From Ulvibacterium sp965248315 (GTDB lineage: Bacteria > Bacteroidota > Bacteroidia > Flavobacteriales > Flavobacteriaceae), in NCBI RefSeq assembly GCF_965248315.1, contig NZ_CBDFIX010000002.1, forward strand, positions 2,790,001 through 2,854,000: a stretch of 64,000 nt of DNA. The letters run 5' to 3'. Shown piece after piece: positions 53,373-62,617 of the stretch. Each line of letters begins with the position of its first letter. Position 1 is the first letter of the stretch. The notes under the pieces are model-generated. The model did not search any database, was not told where the DNA came from, and saw only the letters and a list, made by a program, of their open reading frames with translations. Made by a program: the position numbers and the translations under genes.

Positions 53373-55088
53373 TTAAAAATTAAGTTTCAATGCGGAAAGT
53401 AGGGTCAATACCTGATTCTTTTCAATGGCATTCTCGGAATTATATAGATTCTGACAATCGGATTTCAGATTTCCATCGATTACACGATCAATATTCTCCT
53501 TGAAGTAGGTATCCTGGAACTTCCTCAGGTCGCTATTTGTGGTATACCAGTATTCCAATGGATTCATATGATTTTTGGTAGTTCTGGCAGAAGACTTTAA
53601 ACCTAACTTATGCAATGCGGCGGACGTGGCACTTTTTAAAGGCATCTGCCTGCCCTTGTAATTTATTGAAATTTGATTGGCAGAAGGTTTGCTATTTGTT
53701 TTTTCCCATTTATAGCTGGCTGCTTCCGGGTATTTAGATAAAAGCCATTTTAAATAGATACCGTGATTCATCCTGTTTTTAATCGGTATGTCCAAACAAA
53801 ATTCCATAAATTCTACATCGTAGAAAGGAGACATGGTTTCTGAATTGATTTGACCGATTTTTAGCCCCTCATTGATGCCATTCAACCCTCTTTGATACAA
53901 CATGGCCAATTCAAGATCTTCGAAGGAATCGAAGGATGTGCTTGCAGAACTTTTATTCTCGATGCTCTTGGAAAATTTCCCTCCCAAGGTTTCCAAATCC
54001 TTTTTGTTCAGACGACTTATATAGCTGCCGATTACAACGTCACCCAATTGCCCCGAATGGGTCATTCCCAAGATATCGGAATCAATATATTTATAAATAC
54101 TATGGCTATGGGCAAGGCCATAATACAGCACATGCCCTCCGGATATCTTAGTGATTTCATCAATATCCTTTAAGAAATTACCATTGTCGAGTGCCTTAAA
54201 GACCCACTCGTGTTTTAGATCAGCGGCAATCTTTTTTGCAATGGTCTCATCCAGGTAGTCGCTTTGGGAAAACGTCAGGTTTATTTGATCGGTATAGCCC
54301 ATTTCATGTGCTACCCAAGCGACCATTCTAGAATCCAATCCCCCACTTAAGGTGACGAGATGCTTGTATGAATATTCCCTGTCCTTGTCAAATTGAAGAC
54401 GAATGGCTTCCCTAAATTTAGTGTCCAGTGTTTCAATTACTTCATTTTCATCTATATCTCCCTCCAGTTTCGATTTTGGTAGTTGGTAATAATTTGTCGT
54501 ACTAGAGCTGCCATTTTCAATATGGAGGTAATTTCCGGACAATATCTTATGAACATCCTCACACAAAGTTTTATTTTCCAACATATATCCGTAGCTCAAC
54601 AAATCATACGCGGCCTCAATATTAAAACCGTACGAAAGATTATTGGCTTTAAGAAAATTATATATTTCATTTATTTCACTTGAAATAAAATAAGTATCTC
54701 CCTTTTTATAATAATAAAGATTTCTAGAGCCGATATGATCTGTAAAAACAAGCAATTTTTCTTTCTTCTTATCATACAGCGCACCACAAAAACTGCCCCT
54801 AAATTTTTTAAAAAATTCATTTCCCTCCTTTAGGTATAGATCTATAAGGGTCTGTTCCCAATTCAAGGAGTGTTTTAAAAGGGCTTTTTGATTTAAAATC
54901 ACGCCTTTTATCACAACAATATAATCGGTTGTTTCTGTGAATAAGCTGTCATTCTCAAATTTATTGGTAGAAAAATTTTCGAGATAAATATCCTTATAGG
55001 TGATGGAATTATGTGGAGCAATTTGAGTTTCCCTAGGCGGATTAATTTCTTTATTGGTTGAACCTATTGCAATATTGAATCCTCTCAT
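53373..55088 (-). CDS. AsnB-like amidotransferase homologue, copy 2 (no N-terminal Cys)
   Basis: A 571-aa paralogue of the gene at 51106. The central synthetase region (about residues 205-330, with LSGGLDSRM and DQINLTFSQSDYLDE) is nearly identical between copies, while the glutaminase-like half and the C-terminal 80 residues differ much more. It begins MRGF, also without Cys2. Both copies are full length with intact motifs, so both are probably functional and may act on different sugars or as a heteromer. Upstream DNA of about 100 bp is shared with copy 1. Confidence 0.83.
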   Translation of the reverse strand: MRGFNIAIGSTNKEINPPRETQIAPHNSITYKDIYLENFSTNKFENDSLFTETTDYIVVIKGVILNQKALLKHSLNWEQTLIDLYLKEGNEFFKKFRGSFCGALYDKKKEKLLVFTDHIGSRNLYYYKKGDTYFISSEINEIYNFLKANNLSYGFNIEAAYDLLSYGYMLENKTLCEDVHKILSGNYLHIENGSSSTTNYYQLPKSKLEGDIDENEVIETLDTKFREAIRLQFDKDREYSYKHLVTLSGGLDSRMVAWVAHEMGYTDQINLTFSQSDYLDETIAKKIAADLKHEWVFKALDNGNFLKDIDEITKISGGHVLYYGLAHSHSIYKYIDSDILGMTHSGQLGDVVIGSYISRLNKKDLETLGGKFSKSIENKSSASTSFDSFEDLELAMLYQRGLNGINEGLKIGQINSETMSPFYDVEFMEFCLDIPIKNRMNHGIYLKWLLSKYPEAASYKWEKTNSKPSANQISINYKGRQMPLKSATSAALHKLGLKSSARTTKNHMNPLEYWYTTNSDLRKFQDTYFKENIDRVIDGNLKSDCQNLYNSENAIEKNQVLTLLSALKLNF

Positions 55089-55764
55089 AAATTATTATTA
55101 ATAAGTACCTAAAAGAGCGCTAAATTAAACTCTTTCAAGTGTAGTTCACCTATTTTATTGATTAATAACGGATAATGTAGTTCATGTGGTATCAAAGTTA
55201 TGATTAATCTTGTATTTACAGTTCTTATTTTGCAACTAACCCTGCCAAAGGCTCATTTATGAATCATAGAGGTTGTTGCGATGAGCATCCGTTCCAGGCA
55301 CTTTTAAACAGTCCTATTTTCTTGATTTCCCAAAGGATAGAAGTGCTCAAACTCGGAATTTATCAACTACATTTAGTTGCAGTCAAACGAAGAAAGACAC
55401 AAGTCTGGTGATAATTATTTTATTAGGGCTTCAATGGAAACCAAAAAAGTCGCAATGCCACAGTGGTTGCTAGCGAACCGTGTTTTGAACTTTGAACCTA
55501 TCAAAAGTGACTGCGACAAATTTATAGATTTGCGCTAATTGCCGGTTGAATGTAGTCGGACCAGGTGTTTTAACCTATATTTTTGAAAAAAGGTGAGTTT
55601 CAATTTAGCCCCTTTGCATAAATCATTGACAATGGCTTTGCAGTTCCGTCCGCAATTACCATCCTTACAGGCAATTATTAGTAAAAGCACTATAGGTCGT
55701 GAATTGTCAAACGATGCAAATGTTTGTTATCAGCAACCCCGATAGTACCGAAACCAAGTAATTT
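55089..55764. other. 676-bp gap, no gene recognised
   Basis: The first 100 bp mirror the DNA upstream of AsnB-like copy 1. TGTAGTTCA occurs twice, at 55140-55148 and 55176-55184. Near the other end, TGTTTGTTATCAGCAA at 55721-55736 repeats exactly at 55772-55787 inside the methyltransferase 3' end. No coding remnant was recognised in between. Confidence 0.5.
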
Positions 55765-56451
55765 TCATGCCTGTTTGTTATCAGCAATATGCCTAATAGC
55801 AAAGCTGGGACTATTATTCAGTTCAGCTGTCAGGAATATTATTTCCCAGTTAAACTTAACGCAAAACTCGTAAACCGCTTCGATAACCCCATATCGTACT
55901 AATCCATCCCAATTGCCTATAATATAATCATGCCCGGCAATAACTCCACCTTCTTTTACTTTTTTACTATAAAGCTCTAATTCGTTGATGGTTGTTTTAT
56001 AGGAATGGGATGTATCAATATACACCCAATCAAAATAATTGTCTTTAAAATTATCGACTACCGTTGTCGACAAACCTATATTGATTTCAACCGTTTTGTC
56101 TTCAATATTTTTCTGAAATCTACTTTCAACTTTTTTTCGCTTATCTTGGTTATAACGTTTACTCCCCCAAAAATCAACTAAATGTAATTTCTTAGGTTTA
56201 TTAATGGATAGAATTGAGTTTGAAAAATCACCTTCATCAACTCCCAGTTCCGCTACCGTACCATTTTGAGGTAGAATTCGTAGTAATTCTTCCCTCGTGG
56301 CTATTAACTTGGCGTTTCTAATATGCATATTACTAATCTCATATTTGGGAATTGCCTGCGAAGCCCGAGTGTTTGCTTTTTTTACTTTGGGTAGTATTAC
56401 TCTCTTGTATAAAAAGGCAGGTAGCTTTTTGAACATTGGACTTTTTTTCAT
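55765..56451 (-). CDS. Class I SAM-dependent methyltransferase
   Basis: A Rossmann-fold methyltransferase of the Methyltransf_24 type. SAM-binding motif I is GTVAELGVDEGDFSN, motif II region KLHLVDFWG, and WVYIDTSHSYKTTINELE then GGVIAGHDY are typical of sugar or macrocin-type O-methyltransferases. I start at ATG 56451 (MKKSPMFKK), because the longer frame to 56532 adds a non-homologous stretch. A 15-bp palindrome lies 113 bp upstream. The target is likely a sugar hydroxyl in the repeat unit or a nucleotide sugar. Confidence 0.8.
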   Translation of the reverse strand: MKKSPMFKKLPAFLYKRVILPKVKKANTRASQAIPKYEISNMHIRNAKLIATREELLRILPQNGTVAELGVDEGDFSNSILSINKPKKLHLVDFWGSKRYNQDKRKKVESRFQKNIEDKTVEINIGLSTTVVDNFKDNYFDWVYIDTSHSYKTTINELELYSKKVKEGGVIAGHDYIIGNWDGLVRYGVIEAVYEFCVKFNWEIIFLTAELNNSPSFAIRHIADNKQA

Positions 56452-56563
56452 TTTCTTCGTTTTATTGGTTACTACTAATAGGTAGAAAATGATAAAGTCC
56501 GGGGAGGGATTACGTGGCCATTTTCTGGACACAATGTGCTAGATGCACCATAAATAAATGTAG

Positions 56564-56578
56564 AAGCTTATTAAGCTT
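56564..56578. repeat. 15-bp palindrome upstream of the methyltransferase gene
   Basis: AAGCTTA-T-TAAGCTT, a perfect inverted repeat of seven bases around one central T. It lies 113 bp before the ATG at 56451 and could be a regulator site; no matching copy was noticed elsewhere. Confidence 0.35.
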
Positions 56579-56728
56579 TAATTTTCAGAAAGTTACGTTT
56601 TTTTTCTTAAATAGTCTTTAAGCCTGAATTATTTTCTTGAAACAAGATATTTGTTCATACCTTGTGATTTACTGAAATAAATTTTTAAGTAATAAAAAAC
56701 TTTAATCCTATATAGTTTCGGATTACAA

Positions 56729-57433
56729 TTATAAAAGTCTATACTGGTCAAGAAGTCTATGGATATCTTCCTTGGAATTGAACATCATAACATCAATTAT
56801 TGAGAGGTTCGGAGTAAACTTACAGTTGAACTGGGGATATTTAATGGACTCAGGTCTTAAAAAATCCAATTTAATCCCTTTGTTTTCAAAAAAATTTTGG
56901 CAGTACAGGTCCCTTCCTCCGATTGGATTTACATAAATAGTCCCTCCTAAATCCTTCGTAATGTTTACCAACCGATCGGATTTTTCTTGACCTTTGGTGT
57001 AACTAAAAGAAGCGGATGAAAATTTAAAATCCACATCTATTCCTAAATACTCTGACACTTTTTCTACCGAAGTTGCAGCTAGTCCGGAAATGGTATCAAT
57101 CTCAGAACGGAATATTGACTCAACCAACGGGAAAACTTCCGTGAAGAAAGGTGCTTTTGAATAGGCGTGCCTAATGGTAAGAGGTATCGTATCAGGATAT
57201 CCTTTCATTTTCGTGGCAATCCCTACTTCGTTAATTAACTTGTTTTGGCTTCTTTTACTGCATGGCACGGTAAAATACCTTTCCTCGTTCCTATGCAATA
57301 TTTTATTCCGATTAATAAATCCTCCTTTGATGAAATTTACATCATCGGCAAAAACGAATACATCAACTGCATTCACAAGTTGAAAATACCCCAAGTAGGG
57401 GAACAGATAAGGCTGCATCATGGCTACTCTCAT
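56729..57433 (-). CDS. WbqC family protein
   Basis: A 234-aa soluble protein with the WbqC signature: MMQPYLFPYLGYFQLVNAVD at the N-terminus, FADDVNFIKGGFINRNKI and YVNPIGGRDLY. WbqC proteins occur with aminosugar genes in O-antigen loci; several are thought to attach glycine or another amino acid to the 4-amino group of a dTDP-sugar, but I treat that as inference. It starts three bases after the stop of the VioA-like aminotransferase gene, so it probably modifies that enzyme's product. Confidence 0.82.
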   Translation of the reverse strand: MRVAMMQPYLFPYLGYFQLVNAVDVFVFADDVNFIKGGFINRNKILHRNEERYFTVPCSKRSQNKLINEVGIATKMKGYPDTIPLTIRHAYSKAPFFTEVFPLVESIFRSEIDTISGLAATSVEKVSEYLGIDVDFKFSSASFSYTKGQEKSDRLVNITKDLGGTIYVNPIGGRDLYCQNFFENKGIKLDFLRPESIKYPQFNCKFTPNLSIIDVMMFNSKEDIHRLLDQYRLL

Positions 57434-57436
57434 CTC

Positions 57437-58519
57437 CTAGTTATTTTGCGCTCTTAGTAACAATCTACATATCATATCTACTTCTTCTACCGTAAGATCG
57501 AAGTACAGAGGCAAACAGAATATACGTTTGGAAATATCATCGGTACACTTAAGCGGTCTTGATTCCAAATAAGGTAACGAGGATGTTAAGGACGGGTAAA
57601 AATAGCGTCTTCCAAATATTTCGTTCAACTTAAGCAGATCAATACATTTTATTAGTAATTCTTCACTATCAAAAACTATCGGATAGTAGGCGTAGTTCGC
57701 CTTGGAATCCTTATGCCATTCGGGCTTTATTCCTTTAAAGTTCTTTAGTTGTTTATCGTAACGTTCGGTCAATAATTTACGCTTATCATGAATGGCCTGA
57801 ATGTAACTGAAATTGGCCAAACCCATTGCAGCATGGAACTCTGAATTCTTACCGTTAATTCCTAAATTATAAAACGTTTCCGGACCCGAGTGACCAAAAT
57901 TTCGCATGTGGGCCATTTCTTTTAACAGCCGTGATTCTTTAGTAATTACCAAACCACCCTCACCTGAGTGAAATAGCTTGGTCGCATGTAAGCTACAGGT
58001 AGAAATATCACCATAATTAAAAATAGAGGTACCATTAACTTGGACTCCAAATGCATGGGCGGCATCATAAACCACTTTAAGCTTATGCTTCTTTGCTATC
58101 TTTTCAATGGCCAACACATCACATGGATTGCCATATACATGTGTTGCCAAAATGGCCGAAGTTTTGGCGGTGATTGCGGCTTCAATTTTAGTGGGATCAA
58201 TATTTAGGCTTTTGGGGTCTATATCTACGTAAACGGGTTCGCAATTTTCCCACACAATACTACTGGTAGTTGCTACATAAGTAAAGGGTGTGGTAATAAC
58301 TTCACCTTTCAAACCCAATGCCTTTATTGCCATTTGTAATGCCACAGTACCATTGGTCACGAATAATAGATGGTCAACGCCAAGATAGTCTTTCAGTTTC
58401 ATTTCAAGATCACTGGCCAAAGGCCCCATATTGGTGAGCCACTGACGTTTCCAAATGCCATGCAATAAAATATCATAGTCCTCCTTAGGTGGTATAAAGG
58501 GTAAGGTAACAGGTATCAT
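57437..58519 (-). CDS. VioA/WecE-like dTDP-4-amino-4,6-dideoxyhexose aminotransferase
   Basis: A DegT-family PLP aminotransferase, 360 aa. N-terminal LPFIPPKEDYDILLHGIWK and LTNMGPLASDLEMKLK are typical of the dTDP-4-amino-4,6-dideoxyglucose (VioA) group; PLP Lys181 is in LHATKLFHSGEGGL. With rmlA and rmlB in the same run, it should aminate dTDP-4-keto-6-deoxyglucose. Overlaps wzx by four bases. Whether the product is Qui4N or Fuc4N cannot be told by eye; the WecF-like transferase nearby would fit either. Confidence 0.85.
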   Translation of the reverse strand: MIPVTLPFIPPKEDYDILLHGIWKRQWLTNMGPLASDLEMKLKDYLGVDHLLFVTNGTVALQMAIKALGLKGEVITTPFTYVATTSSIVWENCEPVYVDIDPKSLNIDPTKIEAAITAKTSAILATHVYGNPCDVLAIEKIAKKHKLKVVYDAAHAFGVQVNGTSIFNYGDISTCSLHATKLFHSGEGGLVITKESRLLKEMAHMRNFGHSGPETFYNLGINGKNSEFHAAMGLANFSYIQAIHDKRKLLTERYDKQLKNFKGIKPEWHKDSKANYAYYPIVFDSEELLIKCIDLLKLNEIFGRRYFYPSLTSSLPYLESRPLKCTDDISKRIFCLPLYFDLTVEEVDMICRLLLRAQNN

Positions 58520-59955
58520 AACCTTCGGTTTTTTATAATTGTTATAAGGGCATAAAGAGGGCTTGCCTTAAAAAACGAATGAATCGATAGGTAAAAGGTA
58601 ATTCCAATTAACGAAGCTACCATTAATTGTACGAGATTGCCATAGTCGGTAAATATACCAACTGAATGGTACATTAATAAAAAAGTAAGACCGGCCACGA
58701 CCAAAATAGGCAGCATATCCAGTAATTGCCGTTTTGTACTATAGTCTATTAATTTACTAGCATAATAGGTATTGATAAGCAGACTAACAAGAGAAACGAA
58801 AACGCTACCCCAGACCAGACCTAGAACTCCAAATTGAAAGCCGATTATCAAGGCCAGAACAAGGATCGACCTTTTAATTATATCTATTTTTAGAAACAGA
58901 TCACTTCTGCCGTATACCTTAAATACGTTGACGTTAAAAGCATGTATGGGGAACAACATGCCAGCCAAGCTCAATATTTGGAAATAGGGTACCGCAGGTA
59001 TCCATTCCGATCCGAGAACCGAGTCGAACAAAGGTTCGGCAATGGCGGCCATACCCAACATCAAAGGCGCAATGATAAAAAATGCTATTCGAAGTAAATT
59101 CCTGTAGATCATTGCCAATTTCGGGGTATCATCCTGCAATTGGGCCAACATGGGATACGTAACCTTTCCAACAATATCGGTAATAGTTTGTGAGGGATAT
59201 TGACTAAATCGCCTTGCCCTTTCAAAATAACCCAAGGTCTGCACCGGGAAAAATTTCCCAATGATGATATTATAGCTGTTTTTAAAAATTACATCCATTA
59301 ATCCTGCTAACATCAGTTTGTAGCCAAAATTATAATGGAATTTCAATTTTTCCTTAGAAAAATTCAAACCGGGTTTCCATGATCCTGTTTTCCAAAGTAA
59401 TATTGACAAAATGGCTTGTGTAGTCATATACATCGACACGATACTCCAAACACCATAATCATTGTAACCCAGAAAAAGACCCACACCAACGCCGATAATA
59501 ATGCTCGGGACGTTTAAAAGTGCCAACTTTTTAAATAGCATTTCTTTATTTAAAATGGCCAGTTGTATTGCGGAAAAGGCTGATATAATAAAAGTTAAGC
59601 AATAAATTCTAATGACTTCTATAAGTATTGTTTGTCCAAAAAAAGATGCGATATGGGGTGCTGCGAAAAACATAATGGCATATACTAGTAGACTCATGGC
59701 CATATTCATGTAAAATACCGTAGTAAAATCAGAATCATCCGCATTTTTTGTCCTTATAATGGAAGCGGTCATCCCACTATCTACTAAAGACGTCCCAATG
59801 CCAATAAATACCGCAATCATTCCCATTAGACCAAAATCTATGGGCCCTAGCCAACGAGCTAATAGGAGCATGGTAACGAAGGAAAGTCCTTTTAAGAAAA
59901 AAGCCTCGGCAAAACTCCACACAACACCGGATATTGTTTTTTGTTTTAAGGACAT
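58516..59955 (-). CDS. wzx: Wzx/WzxC-like repeat-unit flippase
   Basis: A 479-aa MOP-superfamily exporter with about 12 to 14 hydrophobic helices. The opening SGVVWSFAEAFFLKGLSFV and LLLARWLGPIDFGLMGM are the WzxC/TuaB hallmark, and RARRFSQYPSQTITDIV is the conserved cytoplasmic loop. It flips lipid-linked repeat units to the periplasm for Wzy. Its ATG overlaps the rmlA stop (TAATG), tying it to the dTDP-sugar genes. Confidence 0.9.
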   Translation of the reverse strand: MSLKQKTISGVVWSFAEAFFLKGLSFVTMLLLARWLGPIDFGLMGMIAVFIGIGTSLVDSGMTASIIRTKNADDSDFTTVFYMNMAMSLLVYAIMFFAAPHIASFFGQTILIEVIRIYCLTFIISAFSAIQLAILNKEMLFKKLALLNVPSIIIGVGVGLFLGYNDYGVWSIVSMYMTTQAILSILLWKTGSWKPGLNFSKEKLKFHYNFGYKLMLAGLMDVIFKNSYNIIIGKFFPVQTLGYFERARRFSQYPSQTITDIVGKVTYPMLAQLQDDTPKLAMIYRNLLRIAFFIIAPLMLGMAAIAEPLFDSVLGSEWIPAVPYFQILSLAGMLFPIHAFNVNVFKVYGRSDLFLKIDIIKRSILVLALIIGFQFGVLGLVWGSVFVSLVSLLINTYYASKLIDYSTKRQLLDMLPILVVAGLTFLLMYHSVGIFTDYGNLVQLMVASLIGITFYLSIHSFFKASPLYALITIIKNRRL

Positions 59956-60824
59956 TAATCCAACAAATTTTGAAGATAATTGTAATATTCCCCTTTTAAT
60001 TCAAAAATCCTTTCTTTTAATTGTTCTTTGTCTATCCATTTATAATTTAAAGCAATCTCCTCCAAACAGGCAATCTTGAGCCCGGTTCTTTTTTCAACAG
60101 CTTTAACAAACTCCGTTGCTTCCGTTAAAGCCTCATGGGTTCCTGTATCCAACCAGGCAAAACCACGACTTAAAATTTCCAGTTTTAATTGTGTCCGATC
60201 TAAATACTCCTGATTTATTGAAGTAATTTCCAGCTCGCCCCTATCACTAGGTTTTACGTTCTTCGCAATTTCTACCACACTGTTGGGATAAAAGTACAAG
60301 CCAACTACGGCATACTTGGATTTGGGGTTTTTTGGCTTTTCCTCAATACTTAAAACGTCCTTATTTTCGTTAAATTCCACCACACCATAGCGCTCAGGAT
60401 CTGTTACATAATTACCATAAACAACTGCCTTTTTTTGTTCTTTCACAATTTTAATGGCCTTAAGCAACAACTTCTGTAATCCGGCGCCGTAAAAAATATT
60501 ATCACCTAGGATTAGGGAAACATCATCATCACCAATGAAACTCTCCCCAATGGTAAAAGCCTGTGCCAAACCATCCGGAGATGGTTGCTCCGCATACGAT
60601 AATTGAATACCAAACTGTTTCCCAGACCCCAACAATTTTTTAAAATTTGGCAAATCCTGTGGTGTTGAAATTATCAATATCTCCTTTATGTCGGCAAGCA
60701 TCAGGACTGACAAAGGATAATAAATCATTGGTTTGTCAAAGATAGGTAGCAATTGCTTACTTACACTCAATGTCAATGGGTGCAATCTTGTCCCAGAACC
60801 TCCTGCTAAAATTATTCCTTTCAT
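59955..60824 (-). CDS. rmlA: Glucose-1-phosphate thymidylyltransferase
   Basis: Makes dTDP-glucose from dTTP and glucose 1-phosphate. MKGIILAGGSGTRLHPLT, VSKQLLPIFDKPMIYYPLS, LILGDNIFYG and FAWLDTGTHEAL are diagnostic of RmlA/RfbA, and 289 aa is the usual length. Four bases separate it from rmlB. No rmlC or rmlD is present, so the dTDP-4-keto-sugar goes to the aminotransferase, not to rhamnose, within this locus. Confidence 0.95.
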   Translation of the reverse strand: MKGIILAGGSGTRLHPLTLSVSKQLLPIFDKPMIYYPLSVLMLADIKEILIISTPQDLPNFKKLLGSGKQFGIQLSYAEQPSPDGLAQAFTIGESFIGDDDVSLILGDNIFYGAGLQKLLLKAIKIVKEQKKAVVYGNYVTDPERYGVVEFNENKDVLSIEEKPKNPKSKYAVVGLYFYPNSVVEIAKNVKPSDRGELEITSINQEYLDRTQLKLEILSRGFAWLDTGTHEALTEATEFVKAVEKRTGLKIACLEEIALNYKWIDKEQLKERIFELKGEYYNYLQNLLD

Positions 60825-60827
60825 GCG

Positions 60828-61895
60828 CTATTTGTACTGTAATTTATAATATTCTTGGTACGCCCCGCTGGTTACATTACCTAACCACTCCTCATTGGCC
60901 AAGTACCAATCAATAGTTTGTGAAAGTCCTTCTTCAAAGGTCACGGTCGGGCGCCAACCCAATTCTCTATTAATTTTGGAAGCGTCAATGGCGTAACGTA
61001 GGTCATGTCCGGGACGGTCTTTAACATAAGTTATCAGTTTCTCACTGCTCCCTTTTTCACGATTTAGTTTTTCGTCCATCTGCTGGCAAAGTAATTTTAC
61101 TAAATCAATATTTTTCCATTCGTTGAAACCACCAATATTATAGGTTTCCTTGTCTACACCTTTGTGAAAAACAAGGTCTATGGCAATGGCGTGGTCAACA
61201 ACATATAACCAATCCCGGGTATAATTACCATCTCCGTAAACTGGCAACGGCTTATTATGTATAATATTATTTATAAATAGTGGTATCAGCTTTTCAGGAA
61301 AATGGTTGGCTCCGTAATTATTTGAACAATTGGTAATCACATAAGGCAAATTATATGTTTCACCGTAAGCTCTTACAAAATGATCGGAACTAGCTTTGGA
61401 GGCAGAGTAAGGTGAATTGGGGTCATATGGGGTCGTTTCTCCAAACAAGCCGGTTTCGCCAAGGGTGCCGTAAACCTCATCTGTACTAATGTGGTAAAAT
61501 CGTTTCCCCTGCCAATTTTCTTTCCATAATGCCATAAAGGCATTTAAGAGTATCATGGTACCCAAAATATTAGTTTTCGCAAAGGCCAGGGGATCATTTA
61601 TTGACCTGTCCACGTGTGATTCCGCAGCTAAATGAATAACTCCATCAAAACGGTATTTCTCGAAAATAGTTTTTACATAATTTTCATCCGTGATATTTCC
61701 TCTGAGAAACGTATAATTTTCTTTTCCTTCTATGTCAATTAGATTTTCCAAATTGCCAGCATAGGTCAATGCGTCTAAATTATAAATATGATACGCTGGG
61801 TACTTGTTTACAAATCTTCTAATAACATGGGATCCGATAAAACCGGCTCCGCCAGTAACCAATATTTTCTTTTTTGAAGTAGTATTATCAATCAT
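60828..61895 (-). CDS. rmlB: dTDP-glucose 4,6-dehydratase
   Basis: Converts dTDP-glucose to dTDP-4-keto-6-deoxyglucose. Motifs: VTGGAGFIGSHVIRRFV, LAAESHVDRSI, ISTDEVYGTL, YSASKASSDHFVRAY (Tyr-x3-Lys) and NNYGANHFPEKLIP, all typical of RmlB. Length 355 aa is standard. First gene of the rmlB-rmlA-wzx-aminotransferase-wbqC run, which is tightly packed with overlaps or gaps of at most four bases. Confidence 0.95.
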   Translation of the reverse strand: MIDNTTSKKKILVTGGAGFIGSHVIRRFVNKYPAYHIYNLDALTYAGNLENLIDIEGKENYTFLRGNITDENYVKTIFEKYRFDGVIHLAAESHVDRSINDPLAFAKTNILGTMILLNAFMALWKENWQGKRFYHISTDEVYGTLGETGLFGETTPYDPNSPYSASKASSDHFVRAYGETYNLPYVITNCSNNYGANHFPEKLIPLFINNIIHNKPLPVYGDGNYTRDWLYVVDHAIAIDLVFHKGVDKETYNIGGFNEWKNIDLVKLLCQQMDEKLNREKGSSEKLITYVKDRPGHDLRYAIDASKINRELGWRPTVTFEEGLSQTIDWYLANEEWLGNVTSGAYQEYYKLQYK

Positions 61896-62617
61896 TTCTC
61901 GAGCAATTTCGTTGAATTATACATTTAGATACATATGATTAACTTTTTTTAAACGTTTTTTAATCTTATTAATTATAAGAAGAATGGATTAGATGCGATT
62001 TGCTTATTCTCCTTCCAGTTTCCATCTCGCCTTTAAGAAAGTAAATTCCATTGTAAGCATTTTAGCTAAACTTGATATCGAAGATATTGCACTTAAATAG
62101 GTTTGTACTTTAATTTTCGATTAAACGCCTAAAAATGATATAATCTGCACAATTTTCTTACAAGTTATTCTCTCCGATTTAGTTATTTAAATTGTTTTTT
62201 ACAGTTAAACGACACCTTGAATTCGAAAAATTATTTAAGATCGTCTATACTAGGGTACATTATCTTCAATCGTAATGATAGAGGCCATTAATGCGATAAC
62301 ACTTGCATACAGTTACTGATTTTATGAGCCATTAAAGGTTTGGCTATTTTAGTTTCATTTTTCCCTCTGGTCATTAAACTTTAAAGGTGTTCTCAGTAGC
62401 TCGTTTCGGATGGTACGTATCTTGTTTAAGTATTTACTGTTACGTCATATTGTTGTAAATATCTTGAGTTTGTGCATCTAATAGGAGGTCTTGGATCATC
62501 CTTCTGAGACTAATTAATTCAGTTCACCGGCATTTATTGTTCAATTTCAGTGAAAAGGAATATATGGTAGTATTGTATTCTAATAGATTGACAATAATAC
62601 AAGGCTTGGTCGAAATT
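61896..62617. other. 722-bp gap, no gene recognised
   Basis: AT-rich DNA between rmlB and the phosphatase gene, both on the minus strand. It must contain the rmlB promoter, but no clear TTG/TAnnTTTG pair was found. No coding remnant or hairpin with T-tract was recognised. Confidence 0.5.

Noticed and set aside
55089..55764. Mobile element scar next to the duplicated AsnB cassette
   Set aside because: No transposase fragment, terminal inverted repeats or target-site duplication could be found; only short direct repeats are present.
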